A DNA stretch of 64,000 bases, taken from the NCBI RefSeq assembly GCF_001619875.1, contig NZ_LRFC01000039.1:1-64000 (forward strand), given 5' to 3'. The translations under genes and the position numbers were made by a program. This DNA comes from Fictibacillus phosphorivorans. GTDB taxonomy: Bacteria; Bacillota; Bacilli; Bacillales; Fictibacillaceae. This document shows, piece after piece, positions 18,978-28,410 of this stretch. How positions within the stretch are numbered: the first letter of the stretch is position 1; every line of letters starts with the position of its first letter. The notes under the pieces are model-generated. The model had not been told where the DNA came from. It was given only the letters and a program-made list of their open reading frames with translations, and did no database searches.

Positions 18978-21900
18978 TTATTTGATTAATTCGATAAGCA
19001 GATCTCCTGCTGCAATACCTTCACCGTTTTGAACAGAAATTTCTTTTACAGTTCCATCAAATGGAGCTTGTACCGTCGTTTCCATCTTCATGGCTTCTGT
19101 GATCATAAGATGATCGCCTTTTTTCACTTTTTCGCCTTTCTCAACAAGCACTTTAATGACAGTACCAGGCATACTTGCACCTATTTGAGAAGGGTTTGAG
19201 TGATCCACTTTTTGCTTTGCAGATACTGTTACTTTAGCACTTTCATCAATAACCACGATCTCACGCGATTGACCGTTCAATTCAAAGTAAAGAACTCGAG
19301 ATCCATCATTCTGAGCCTCACCGATAGAAACAAGTTTAACAATCAACGTCTTACCTTGTTCGATCTCAACTTCAATTTCCTCACCAAGCTTCATTCCATA
19401 GAAGAAAGTTGGTGTATCAAGGACAGAGATATCTCCAAATTGCGTATACATCTTCTCACGATCTAAGAACACTTTTGGATATAATGCATATGCCAAAACA
19501 TCAAAACTTGTAATTTGACGGTTGATCTTATGAAACAATGTTTCTTTTATGTCATTAAAATCAGCGGCTTCTAAAAGCTCTCCTGGCCTCACTGTAAGAG
19601 GTTCTCTACCTTTTAAGACAATACGCTGCAATTCTCTCGGGAAGCCTTCATATGGCTGTCCCAGGTATCCTTGAAAGAATTCTACAACAGAGTCAGGGAA
19701 ATCAAGTGATTCTCCTCGATCGTATACATCATCTTCAGATAAGTTGTTTTGAACCATGTATAAAGCCATATCTCCTACCACTTTTGAAGAAGGAGTAACT
19801 TTTACTACATCACCGAACATATCATTCACTCTTCGATACATTTGTTTCACATCATCCCAGCGGTCACCTAAGCCAACTGCTTTCGCTTGCTGCTGTAGGT
19901 TACTAAACTGTCCGCCAGGCATCTCATGTTCATACACTTCAGGATCCGGAGCAGGCATACCGCTTTCAAATCCTGAATAATACTTTCTAATATCTTCCCA
20001 GTAAGAAGAAAGTTGTTTTGCATGATCAATATTTAAGTCTGGCTGTCTCTCATTACCTGATAATGCGTAATAAAGGGAGTTAGCGCTTGGCTGTGATGTT
20101 TGTCCAGCCATAGAACTTACAGCAACGTCTACAATGTCCACTCCAGCTTCTGCAGCTTTGGCATAAGTATAGATTCCATTCCCACTCGTGTCATGTGTAT
20201 GCAGATGAATTGGAATATCGATCGATTGCTTGAGTGCTGATACAAGATCATAAGCTGCCTGAGGCTTTAATAGACCCGCCATGTCTTTAATAGCTAAGAT
20301 ATGCGCACCTTCTGCTTCAAGCTCTTTCGCTAGATTTACATAATACTTAAGATCATACTTCGTTCTGCTCGGATCTAAAATATCTCCTGTATAACAAATC
20401 GCGGCTTCAGCAATTTTTCCTGTTTCACGAACGGCTCTTATAGCTACCTTCATACCTTCAACCCAGTTTAGACTATCAAAGATACGGAATACATCTATTC
20501 CAGCCATCGCTGACTTTTTAACAAACTCTTCAACGACATTATCTGGATAGTTCTTATAGCCAACTGCATTCGATGCTCGTAAAAGCATTTGGAATAATAC
20601 ATTTGGCGCTTTTTCTCTAAGTTTAATGAGACGGTCCCACGGATCTTCGTTCAGGAAGCGATAGGATACATCAAAAGTCGCTCCTCCCCACATTTCTAGA
20701 GAAAACATATCCGGCCATAATCTTGCTGTCGGCTCAGCAATGTGCAGCAGGTCATTCGTTCTAACACGTGTCGCCAGCAACGATTGGTGACCATCACGGA
20801 AAGTTGTATCAGTTAGCAACAATTTCTTTTGATCTTTTACCCATTGAGCTACAGCTTCTGGTCCTTCAGCATCCAACAGCTGCTTAGTCCCATTAGGAAT
20901 CGGTTCTGAAAGCTTAAGCTTTGGAATACGCGGCTTATCGAAGGATGGTTTTTCTTGCTTTTGAAGCCCTGGGAAACCATTGATTGTCGTCGCCCCAATA
21001 TAAGAAAGCATTTTTGTTCCTCTATCTTTACGCTTCGGAAAAACGAAGAGTTCACTGCTTGTATCAATAAAGGAAGTATCATAGTTACCAGATAAGAACT
21101 TTTGGTGTGTAACAACGTTCTCAAGAAAAGCAATATTTGTTTTGATTCCACGAATACGAAACTCTTTTAAGTTTCTCAACATTTTGGAAGCTGCTTGTTC
21201 ATATGACAAAGCCCATGTAGAGACTTTTACGAGCAATGAATCATAGAACGGCGTAATTACCGCACCTTGAAAACCGTTACCTGCATCCAATCGTACCCCA
21301 AAACCACCGCCGGAACGGTAAGCCATGATTTTCCCAGTATCCGGCATGAACTGATTGGATGGATCTTCTGTCGTTACACGAGATTGGATCGCATATCCAT
21401 GACAATAGATGTCTTCCTGCTTTGGAATTCCAATTTCTTTTCCATGTAAAGAGAATCCTTGTGCAATCAAAATTTGCGATTGAACGATATCGATCCCTGT
21501 AACCATCTCTGTAATGGTATGCTCAACCTGAACGCGTGGATTTACTTCTATGAAATAAAATTTGCCGTCAGGTGTAACAAGATATTCTACTGTTCCCGCA
21601 TTGATATAACCAACGTGTTCCATTAAAGAAACCGCTGATTCACAAATTTCATGACGAAGTTCATCCGTAAGAGAAACACTTGGTGCGACTTCTACTACCT
21701 TTTGATGCCTTCTTTGTACAGAGCAATCTCGCTCATACAGATGGACAAGATTGCCTTCATGATCTCCAAGGATTTGGACCTCAATATGTTTTGGATTCTC
21801 AACGAATTTTTCAACATAAACTTCATCCTTGCCAAACGCTGCTTTCGCTTCTGATTTAGCACGGTCATAACTTTCTGCTAATGAGTTCTCACTTCTGACG

Positions 21901-22421
21901 ATACGCATTCCGCGTCCCCCGCCACCCATAGCAGCTTTAATAATGATTGGAAAACCGTTTTGTTCTGCAAAATCTTTAACTTCAGACAAGCTGTTTACAG
22001 GACCGTCACTTCCAGGGATAACTGGAATGTTTGCATCAATGGCTGTTTGTCTAGCTTTTACTTTATCTCCGAACACATCTAGATGCTTTTCATTAGGTCC
22101 TATAAAAACAATGCCTTCTTCACGGCAGCGTTCTGCAAATTCTTTGTTCTCAGATAGAAAACCATAGCCTGGATGAATACCGTCAACGCCGTTGGTTTTA
22201 GCAATTTCAATGATCCCCTCAATATCAAGATAGGCATCAATCGGCTTTTTACCTTCACCAACCAGGTAAGCTTCATCCGCTTTATAACGATGATAAGAAC
22301 CTGTATCTTCCTTTGAGTATATAGCTACTGTACGAATATCCAGTTCTGTACAGGCTCTGAAAATTCGGATTGCGATTTCTCCTCTGTTTGCTACTAAGAC
22401 TTTGCTGATTTTTCTGCTCAT
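18978..22421 (-). CDS. pycA: Pyruvate carboxylase
   Basis: A 1147-residue biotin enzyme that carboxylates pyruvate to oxaloacetate, refilling the citrate cycle. Order: biotin carboxylase (about 1-450; GGGGRGMR glycine loop), carboxyltransferase (about 530-800; TTFRDGHQSLLATR), a linking region, and a biotin carrier domain whose EAMKMET holds the biotinylated Lys1112. Length matches B. subtilis PycA. Strong site AAAAAGGAGAGG before ATG 22421. It follows ftsW by 22 bp and is probably cotranscribed. Confidence 0.97.
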   Translation of the reverse strand: MSRKISKVLVANRGEIAIRIFRACTELDIRTVAIYSKEDTGSYHRYKADEAYLVGEGKKPIDAYLDIEGIIEIAKTNGVDGIHPGYGFLSENKEFAERCREEGIVFIGPNEKHLDVFGDKVKARQTAIDANIPVIPGSDGPVNSLSEVKDFAEQNGFPIIIKAAMGGGGRGMRIVRSENSLAESYDRAKSEAKAAFGKDEVYVEKFVENPKHIEVQILGDHEGNLVHLYERDCSVQRRHQKVVEVAPSVSLTDELRHEICESAVSLMEHVGYINAGTVEYLVTPDGKFYFIEVNPRVQVEHTITEMVTGIDIVQSQILIAQGFSLHGKEIGIPKQEDIYCHGYAIQSRVTTEDPSNQFMPDTGKIMAYRSGGGFGVRLDAGNGFQGAVITPFYDSLLVKVSTWALSYEQAASKMLRNLKEFRIRGIKTNIAFLENVVTHQKFLSGNYDTSFIDTSSELFVFPKRKDRGTKMLSYIGATTINGFPGLQKQEKPSFDKPRIPKLKLSEPIPNGTKQLLDAEGPEAVAQWVKDQKKLLLTDTTFRDGHQSLLATRVRTNDLLHIAEPTARLWPDMFSLEMWGGATFDVSYRFLNEDPWDRLIKLREKAPNVLFQMLLRASNAVGYKNYPDNVVEEFVKKSAMAGIDVFRIFDSLNWVEGMKVAIRAVRETGKIAEAAICYTGDILDPSRTKYDLKYYVNLAKELEAEGAHILAIKDMAGLLKPQAAYDLVSALKQSIDIPIHLHTHDTSGNGIYTYAKAAEAGVDIVDVAVSSMAGQTSQPSANSLYYALSGNERQPDLNIDHAKQLSSYWEDIRKYYSGFESGMPAPDPEVYEHEMPGGQFSNLQQQAKAVGLGDRWDDVKQMYRRVNDMFGDVVKVTPSSKVVGDMALYMVQNNLSEDDVYDRGESLDFPDSVVEFFQGYLGQPYEGFPRELQRIVLKGREPLTVRPGELLEAADFNDIKETLFHKINRQITSFDVLAYALYPKVFLDREKMYTQFGDISVLDTPTFFYGMKLGEEIEVEIEQGKTLIVKLVSIGEAQNDGSRVLYFELNGQSREIVVIDESAKVTVSAKQKVDHSNPSQIGASMPGTVIKVLVEKGEKVKKGDHLMITEAMKMETTVQAPFDGTVKEISVQNGEGIAAGDLLIELIK

Positions 22422-22443
22422 ACAAGTTCCTCTCCTTTTTACC

Positions 22444-23601
22444 TTACATAATAGCTCTTATCTTTTTAGTTACTTCAGGCTGTCTGTCAGGTATTTTTTT
22501 GTTCAGATTTACTTTTGCAGATATGTTTATAAGAATCCCCATCGATGTTAGAAACAAAAGAAGGGATGAACCCCCGTAGGAAATAAACGGCAGCGGTACT
22601 CCAGTAATGGGAAGCAGTCCAACCGCTGCTCCAAGATTAACGACCGTTTGTATGCCGATCATACCGGAAATACCGAACGCTAATAGGCTTGTGTATGTAT
22701 CTGTACTTTGCATTCCAATCCAGAATCCTTTTAACACGATATACCCTAATAACAGGATGATTAAAAGCACTCCGATAAACCCTAGTTCTTCAGCAATGAT
22801 CGCAATGATAAAGTCAGTATGCGGTTCAGGCAGGAAACCGTATTTTTGAATGCTCTCTCCTAAACCAGAACCTGTCATTCCGCCTGCAGCTATAGATATA
22901 TAGCCATTTACAAGCTGATAACCATCACCCGCAGGATCTTTAAACGGAGCATATGCAGCATCAAAACGGGATAGCTGTTCTGGAGTCAATCTAAAAAAGA
23001 GGCCTAAACCGGCAATTCCGGCTAACGCTACCATTGAAAAAATATGCTTAAATTTAATGCCAGAACAGAAAAGAATTATGCCTGCAACCCCTGATACTAT
23101 AATGCCTGTACCTAAGTCAGGCTGCCTGAGAATCAATAGAAACATGATAGCGAATATGCTCAAAGGCGGAATGACCCCTTTTTTAATATCATGCATCTTA
23201 CCTTGTTTCTTTGAATAAATCGCAGCTAAATAGATGGCAAGCGTCAATTTAATAAATTCTGCGGGCTGAATCCCGATTGGACCTATGTATAGCCAGCTTT
23301 TCGCGTTATTTACTTCTCGGCCAAACAATAATACAGCAACCAATACTATGATTGATACTAAGACGATAGGCATCATCAGCTTTTTATAAATTTGGACGTT
23401 AAATCTCATCGTAAAATACATAAGCCCTAATCCAGCAAGCAAAAAGATTAGCTGTCTCGTGAAGAAAAAACTGCTGCTGTAATCATACTTATTGATTGTT
23501 ACCCCTATACTCGCGCTGTAGATCATGACTAATCCAGCACTGCACAATAATAGTACGGCTACTATCAAAGAATAGTCATAGGGTCTTACTGCTTTTTTCA
23601 C
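22444..23601 (-). CDS. ftsW: Cell division lipid II polymerase FtsW (YlaO)
   Basis: A 385-residue SEDS protein with about ten membrane segments. The family signatures HTDFIIAIIAEELGFIG and PLPFISYGGSSLL are clear. FtsW polymerises septal peptidoglycan with a class B PBP. The position directly upstream of pycA and beside ylaN is that of B. subtilis ftsW, which argues against RodA or SpoVE. Confidence 0.93.
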   Translation of the reverse strand: MKKAVRPYDYSLIVAVLLLCSAGLVMIYSASIGVTINKYDYSSSFFFTRQLIFLLAGLGLMYFTMRFNVQIYKKLMMPIVLVSIIVLVAVLLFGREVNNAKSWLYIGPIGIQPAEFIKLTLAIYLAAIYSKKQGKMHDIKKGVIPPLSIFAIMFLLILRQPDLGTGIIVSGVAGIILFCSGIKFKHIFSMVALAGIAGLGLFFRLTPEQLSRFDAAYAPFKDPAGDGYQLVNGYISIAAGGMTGSGLGESIQKYGFLPEPHTDFIIAIIAEELGFIGVLLIILLLGYIVLKGFWIGMQSTDTYTSLLAFGISGMIGIQTVVNLGAAVGLLPITGVPLPFISYGGSSLLLFLTSMGILINISAKVNLNKKIPDRQPEVTKKIRAIM

Positions 23602-23825
23602 GTTGTCACCTTTCTCCTCTCTGTCGAAGTCTGTATCTTTATAATTATTAGATATTGTATCACAGAAACCTTTTTATTTCTGATTCAACTATAAGATCAG
23701 CTTCTTATAATGTTTCGAAGGTTGTGTCTTTTTTTTGATTGGCTAATCATTAATGTTTTCTGACAGCATTCTTTCTTCGTTTCAGAAAGTGCATCTTATT
23801 AAAATACAAGCCATGTTATATATAT

Positions 23826-23861
23826 AAAAAAATCCAGTCCAAGTTTTTTATCGGACTGGGT
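23826..23861 (-). terminator. Terminator of ylaN
   Basis: CCAGTCC/GGACTGG stem followed on the minus strand by ATTTTTTTATA. Confidence 0.75.
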
Positions 23862-23866
23862 GTGTA

Positions 23867-24148
23867 TCATTTTTTCATTGATGCATCGTGCAAAGCAGTT
23901 AGCTGCTTTTCGAGCGACTCTAATAATTTCTTTCCTGCATCTTCTTCGATCAAGTTTAAACGGACTGCAAAATCTATCTCACGGGATAAACCAAACATTT
24001 GCGTATCCAATACTTCCTCATAGAGGGGACATTGTGGCATTGTTAAGTTTTCCATTTGAACTTCAATTAGTTTCAGGATTTTATCTGCATCTGCTTTTAA
24101 GAGTTCAAATGCCCTTTCCCGATGTCCAGTTGCCATCTCAGCTGACAA
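23867..24148 (-). CDS. ylaN: YlaN family protein
   Basis: A 93-residue helical protein. The stretch [19 protein letters not shown] is nearly invariant in YlaN. In B. subtilis it becomes essential under iron-limited growth and has been linked to Fur and iron homeostasis. The start is TTG 24148 with GGAGGG 8 nt upstream. Monocistronic, with a terminator. Confidence 0.92.
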   Translation of the reverse strand: MSAEMATGHRERAFELLKADADKILKLIEVQMENLTMPQCPLYEEVLDTQMFGLSREIDFAVRLNLIEEDAGKKLLESLEKQLTALHDASMKK

Positions 24149-24280
24149 TGATCATCCCTCCGTTCGCCACGATTTCTACCTTTAAATATAAAGGTTTGCA
24201 TAAAAAAAATCAACATATTACAGTATTCTTATAATCGTGCTATTCTTTTAATAGTGTTTTCAATTTTTAAGGAGGTTTTT

Positions 24281-24784
24281 ATGGAATTTATCGTTGCCCT
24301 TAAAGGGAAAGTTGACTATCCCCTCACATTAGATCCAAGCGTTTGGATTTTTGATGATAGAAAAGAGGATATAAACACATTATTCGATTCAGTTAAGACC
24401 GCGGAAAGTGCGCAGGAAAAATATCTAAAAGATGTTTCTGCTCATTGGGATAGAGAATTACAAGAAGGTGCCATCCCTCCTTCTGAACAAGAAAAAAAGA
24501 AGCCGAAAACCACGTTAAAAGAAACACTTTTAACAGGATCTTTTGCTATCTCTCTTTCTTATTTTATCTATAATGCACAACCGCACCCTGACGCAGAAAA
24601 AGTTATCATTGAGTCAGGGGACGGTAACGTAGAAATCACACTTAAGGAAGCACAAAACGGATACTTTGCATTTTCTAATCACGGTAAACCCTTAAAAGAA
24701 GATGGACCCGTACATTTTTATTTTGCTGATGGACGGAACAAAGAAAATCCCATCAAGCATATTTCTTCCTTAACGATATTATAA
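24281..24784 (+). CDS. ylaL: YlaL family protein
   Basis: A 167-residue soluble protein. ATG 24281 has AAGGAGGTTTTT in front; an earlier ATG in the frame does not. The N-terminus (MEFIVALKGKVDYPLTLDPSVWIFDDRK) and location beside ylaK agree with B. subtilis YlaL, of unknown function. It ends in beta strands with no catalytic motif I recognise. Convergent with phoH. Confidence 0.8.
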   Translation: MEFIVALKGKVDYPLTLDPSVWIFDDRKEDINTLFDSVKTAESAQEKYLKDVSAHWDRELQEGAIPPSEQEKKKPKTTLKETLLTGSFAISLSYFIYNAQPHPDAEKVIIESGDGNVEITLKEAQNGYFAFSNHGKPLKEDGPVHFYFADGRNKENPIKHISSLTIL

Positions 24785-24798
24785 TATCGATACTTTTG

Positions 24799-24826
24799 GC
24801 AGCTCACTCACTGGGCTGTTTTTTTA
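24799..24826 (+). terminator. Weak terminator of ylaL
   Basis: Short CAGC/GCTG stem followed by eight T, reaching into the phoH stop codon. Confidence 0.5.
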
Positions 24827-26158
24827 TAGCAAATCAGCTGCAATCTGAGCAAGAGATGAGCGCTCTCCCTTTTCTAATCGAACATGTCCGCTTAGCGCTT
24901 GGTCTTTAAATTTTTCCACGACGTATGTTAATCCATTTGTAAACTCATCAAGATAAGGATGATCGATCTGCTGCGGGTCACCCAGCAAAACAATCTTACT
25001 TCCTTCTCCGACCCTCGTTAAAATTGTTTTCACTTCATGTTTCGTTAGGTTTTGAGCTTCATCAATTATAATAAATTGATCTGGCAAACTTCTGCCTCGA
25101 ATATAAGTGAGTGCTTCAACATGAATGGAGCCTATACCTGCGAGGATCTTTTCTAATTCACCAGACTTTTTTGTGTTAAATAAATATTCCAAGTTATCAT
25201 ACACGGGCTGCATCCAAGGTTTTAATTTTTCTTCTTTTTCGCCTGGAAGGTAACCGATATCTTTCCCAACAGGTACGATGGGACGGGCAATAAATAACTT
25301 GATATAATCTTTTAAGTCCTCAGTCTGAAGAAGTGCCGCTGCAAGTGTAATCAGCGTTTTTCCTGTGCCCGCTTTTCCGATGAGCGTAACGAGAGGCAGA
25401 TCTTTTCGAAGAAGCAATTCGAACGCCATTTTTTGCTGAACATTTCTTGCTCGTATTCCCCAGATCTGCTCAGAGTCATATCTCAATGGTTTTAATGTTT
25501 TGCCATGCTCATCTACTTTTCCTAGTGCAGAAACAGAAGACCTAAAAACGTCTTTTAATATGACGAATTGGTGGGGGTGAAATGAATGTCCAGATAGCTC
25601 AATTAGCTGAAGCTCGTTTTTTTCGTAAAACTTATTCAAAAGATCTCCCTGAACATAAATTTCTTTATAACCCGTATACGTTTGGTCGTTTTTGTCGATT
25701 ACTCTGTCACTTAAGAAATCTTCTGCTTCTATACCAAGTGCATCCGCTTTTACTCGGACGAGAACATCTTTTGAGACCAAGATGACTTTTATGCCGCTCT
25801 TTTTCGCGTCTTCTTCTTGTTTTAAATTCAGCGTCACAGCAAGAATTCGATTATCATTCGTCGGTTCAACAAATGTTTCCTGAAGCCTTTTAAATGATTT
25901 ATGGTTGAGCTCTACTCGAAGTGTACCTCCATTTTCAAGCGGAACTCCCTTATGCAGCTGACCTTTTTGTCTGACACGATCAATTAATCGTGATACTTCA
26001 CGAGCATTTCTTCCAATTTCGTCCATATAACGTTTTTTGGAATCCACTTCTTCTAAAACAACTGCAGGAATAATCACTTCACTATCTCCGAACGATTGTA
26101 TCGAATAAGGATCCTGCAACAGCACGTTCGTATCTAGGACGTATCGTTTATTCAACAT
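24824..26158 (-). CDS. ylaK: PIN-PhoH ATPase (YlaK)
   Basis: A 444-residue protein with an N-terminal PIN ribonuclease domain (about 1-140; YVLDTNVLLQDP supplies the first acidic residue) and a C-terminal PhoH ATPase (Walker A GKAGTGKT near 262, Walker B FIIIDEAQN). PIN-PhoH (PhoH2) proteins unwind and cut RNA in other bacteria; the role in Bacillus is unsettled. Start ATG 26158. Divergent from ylaJ. Confidence 0.92.
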   Translation of the reverse strand: MLNKRYVLDTNVLLQDPYSIQSFGDSEVIIPAVVLEEVDSKKRYMDEIGRNAREVSRLIDRVRQKGQLHKGVPLENGGTLRVELNHKSFKRLQETFVEPTNDNRILAVTLNLKQEEDAKKSGIKVILVSKDVLVRVKADALGIEAEDFLSDRVIDKNDQTYTGYKEIYVQGDLLNKFYEKNELQLIELSGHSFHPHQFVILKDVFRSSVSALGKVDEHGKTLKPLRYDSEQIWGIRARNVQQKMAFELLLRKDLPLVTLIGKAGTGKTLITLAAALLQTEDLKDYIKLFIARPIVPVGKDIGYLPGEKEEKLKPWMQPVYDNLEYLFNTKKSGELEKILAGIGSIHVEALTYIRGRSLPDQFIIIDEAQNLTKHEVKTILTRVGEGSKIVLLGDPQQIDHPYLDEFTNGLTYVVEKFKDQALSGHVRLEKGERSSLAQIAADLL

Positions 26159-26293
26159 TTAGCCTCCTGACTTAATGTAGTTCTATTCATTTAGCGTTTT
26201 TTTATGGACTGCCTATTAAAATGTATGTACGAAGGAATAAAGTTAGAAGAATGTACAAAAAATAACGGAAATGACTTGGAGGGATTGATACCG

Positions 26294-26923
26294 ATGAAAA
26301 TATTCCGTATTGTTGCCGTCCTTAGTGCGATTTTTGTACTTTTTGGATGCATGAACAATAATAAAGATAACGCACAAACTGACCAAAACACACCTCGGCT
26401 TACAAAAGTAAATCAAACAGCAAACAGCAAAAAACCTGAACAGCCAAAGGGTTCTCAAGAAATATCTAGACACCTCGTTGGATTAGCGACGGGGATCCCT
26501 GGTGTTGAGGACGCAACTGCAGTCGTATTAGGTCCATATGCAGTTGTTGGGATCGATGTTGATCGAAAGCTAGATAATTCTAGGGTAGGATCTATAAAGT
26601 ACTCAGTAGCAGAATCATTAAAGAATGATCCAAATGGTAAAAACGCAGTCGTTACAGCGGATCCTGACACTGTTGAGAGACTGCGTCAGATGGGTAGACA
26701 GATTCGTCAAGGCCATCCAATCGGCGGGATTATGAAGGAGTTAGCAGGCATTGTTGGACGAATTATGCCGCAAGTTCCACATAGCATTCAAACAAAAAAA
26801 CCATCACCTACGGAAACAAACAACAGTCAGTTAAATAATAGAGAACAAAGACAGCTTAAGGATCAACAGCAGAAACAGGAAAAATCTCAAAAAAACCAGC
26901 CTCAGCGATTAAATGAAAGCTGA
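26294..26923 (+). CDS. ylaJ: YhcN/YlaJ family sporulation lipoprotein
   Basis: A 209-residue lipoprotein. After a hydrophobic signal (about 3-16) the lipobox VLFGC marks lipidated Cys18. The YhcN/YlaJ domain follows (about 55-140; NAVVTADPDTVERLRQMG), then a Gln/Lys-rich low-complexity tail. Relatives are found in the spore inner membrane and affect germination. ATG 26294 has GGAGGG 10 nt upstream; longer starts lack a signal peptide. Confidence 0.88.
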   Translation: MKIFRIVAVLSAIFVLFGCMNNNKDNAQTDQNTPRLTKVNQTANSKKPEQPKGSQEISRHLVGLATGIPGVEDATAVVLGPYAVVGIDVDRKLDNSRVGSIKYSVAESLKNDPNGKNAVVTADPDTVERLRQMGRQIRQGHPIGGIMKELAGIVGRIMPQVPHSIQTKKPSPTETNNSQLNNREQRQLKDQQQKQEKSQKNQPQRLNES

Positions 26924-26935
26924 TTAAAAGATTCT

Positions 26936-26977
26936 TTAAAGACTCATGAATGCGAATAGCCATCATGAGTCTTTTGA
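26936..26977 (+). terminator. Terminator of ylaJ
   Basis: AAGACTCATGA/TCATGAGTCTTTT hairpin with an A run before and T run after. Confidence 0.85.
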
Positions 26978-27068
26978 ATTTCCATTATATTGCCGCTAAA
27001 TATATTGCATTTCATTCATTTAATTTTCCAATTTCTTTATGTTATACTGTTTGAAAGAGGTGAATACG

Positions 27069-27269
27069 ATGCGTGTAAAATGCGTATTATGCGATAATAT
27101 AGAAGTTATTGAAAATGAATGCTCACTTGCAAAAAAATTAAGAAATCGACCTATACACACGTTCATGTGCGATCCATGCAAAGAACGGATAACAAGAAAA
27201 ACAGCCCAGCGTGAATCTACTGGTAATTTCAATCTATACCGAAGCCCGGACACGAATAATGATTGGTAA
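27069..27269 (+). CDS. ylaI: YlaI zinc-ribbon protein
   Basis: A 66-residue protein with CVLC at 5-8 and CDPC near 38-41, a zinc-ribbon arrangement. The tail is basic. Matches B. subtilis YlaI, function unknown. ATG 27069 follows AGAGGTG. Its end overlaps the next gene by 11 bp. Confidence 0.86.
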   Translation: MRVKCVLCDNIEVIENECSLAKKLRNRPIHTFMCDPCKERITRKTAQRESTGNFNLYRSPDTNNDW

Positions 27270-27696
27270 TGGCAAACGTTTAATCTCATGGATTTTATAT
27301 GGTACAGCTGCCGGCATCTTGCTGGCTTGTTTTTTTTACATACCTGAAGTATTCCTTAAAATAAAGCTTTATACTTTTTTGTTAAACATTGATTTCTTGC
27401 CACTTCCGGCTTCCATCATTTTTAATGAACCCTTGCAATTTGTTTTACACCTTTTCATTGCTATTGCTTTAATTGCATGCGTTGATTTGCTTTGCAAGAT
27501 GTTCTATCATCCCTTTTTAATTTCTCTATTCATAAATATAATCATGTCATTTACCTTTTTCCCTCTTTACTCTCTAGCAGTATCCAAGCCCTTTTTACCA
27601 CCATTAACGATACCCTTCTTTATATGGCTTTTCGGACACCTACTCTTCTCTCTCCTCATAGGTTTCTTTGTATCTCTAATGCATAATAAAAGCTAA
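27259..27696 (+). CDS. Four-segment membrane protein, unknown
   Basis: About 145 residues with four hydrophobic segments (near 10-28, 55-76, 85-105 and 115-140) and short loops. I do not recognise the family. ATG 27259 overlaps the end of ylaI by 11 bp and has no strong ribosome site, so translation probably depends on ylaI. B. subtilis lacks a gene here. A weak hairpin (AGAAAGGCT/AGCTTTCT, 27706-27729) follows. Confidence 0.6.
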   Translation: MIGNGKRLISWILYGTAAGILLACFFYIPEVFLKIKLYTFLLNIDFLPLPASIIFNEPLQFVLHLFIAIALIACVDLLCKMFYHPFLISLFINIIMSFTFFPLYSLAVSKPFLPPLTIPFFIWLFGHLLFSLLIGFFVSLMHNKS

Positions 27697-27736
27697 GTTG
27701 ACGAGAAAGGCTAGGCGTCAGCTTTCTATCAAATGT

Positions 27737-27768
27737 AAAAAGGAGTACTGAATAGATCAGCACTCCTC
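27737..27768 (-). terminator. Terminator of the gene at 27757
   Basis: AGGAGT(A)CTGA/TCAG(C)ACTCCT hairpin followed by TTTTTACATT on the minus strand. It covers the stop codon. Confidence 0.8.
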
Positions 27769-28035
27769 ATTAAATCTTGGTTCATTTTGAATTCCTTCAT
27801 ATAATGCATCAATTACGTCTATAAAAAACTTTTCTGACTTTTCCAAACCATCCACTTCAAACAAAACGATATAATAAGGGCCAGAAGTTGCAACAGACGA
27901 AATGTTTACATGGTGGTCCTCTTTTAAAATTTCACCAAAAAAATCAAAAGTCTCTTTAGCTGCTAAGTCATGGGGTCTTTCTTCATGTACTTTCTTTATG
28001 CTCAACCAATTGGAAAGAGCGTCAACAAGCTGCAT
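27757..28035 (-). CDS. Conserved small protein, unknown
   Basis: A 92-residue acidic soluble protein. Strand-like stretches (NISSVATSGPYYIVLFEVDG) and two helices suggest a compact alpha/beta fold. GGGGGTTAATTA precedes ATG 28035. It lies 14 bp after ylaH and probably shares its transcript, ending at the terminator. Not recognised. Confidence 0.65.
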   Translation of the reverse strand: MQLVDALSNWLSIKKVHEERPHDLAAKETFDFFGEILKEDHHVNISSVATSGPYYIVLFEVDGLEKSEKFFIDVIDALYEGIQNEPRFNEEC

Positions 28036-28049
28036 TAATTAACCCCCTG

Positions 28050-28379
28050 TCAGCTATTTTCCCTTTTGCTTCGATACAACCTTACTTTGTAAATAATCAA
28101 TATTAGTGCAGCCACGATAAGTCCCTCTGCTACCGGCAAGCCGATCCCAAAAAAGGCTAGAGGCATACATCCGATAATTAAGAAAAGATAGATCACTGCA
28201 GATTTTAAAGGCGGCAGTTTTTTTGCGAATCCTAGCTTAAAAACGATTATACTAAGCACTGTAATGATCAAATACAACAGCAGAAAAGCTCTGACAGGGT
28301 CGTGTTCAATCCCTAACAGCAATGCCATAGATGATGAATCTTCCCCTGTCGCTTTCATGATCTCTTGTTGTTTCTCCAC
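28050..28379 (-). CDS. ylaH: YlaH-like membrane protein
   Basis: About 109 residues with three hydrophobic segments, matching the YlaH-like family by place (directly after typA) and by the KLPPLKSAVIY and IGLPVAEGLI stretches. GTG 28379 has GGGAGTG at good spacing; GTG 28388 lacks it. Function unknown. Confidence 0.82.
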   Translation of the reverse strand: MEKQQEIMKATGEDSSSMALLLGIEHDPVRAFLLLYLIITVLSIIVFKLGFAKKLPPLKSAVIYLFLIIGCMPLAFFGIGLPVAEGLIVAALILIIYKVRLYRSKRENS

Positions 28380-28410
28380 GATTCCCACTCCCGATCGTTA
28401 AGAAATACGT

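Noticed and set aside
24281-24784. Peptidyl-prolyl isomerase
   Set aside because: YlaL relatives are sometimes labelled so, but no cyclophilin, FKBP or parvulin motif is visible.
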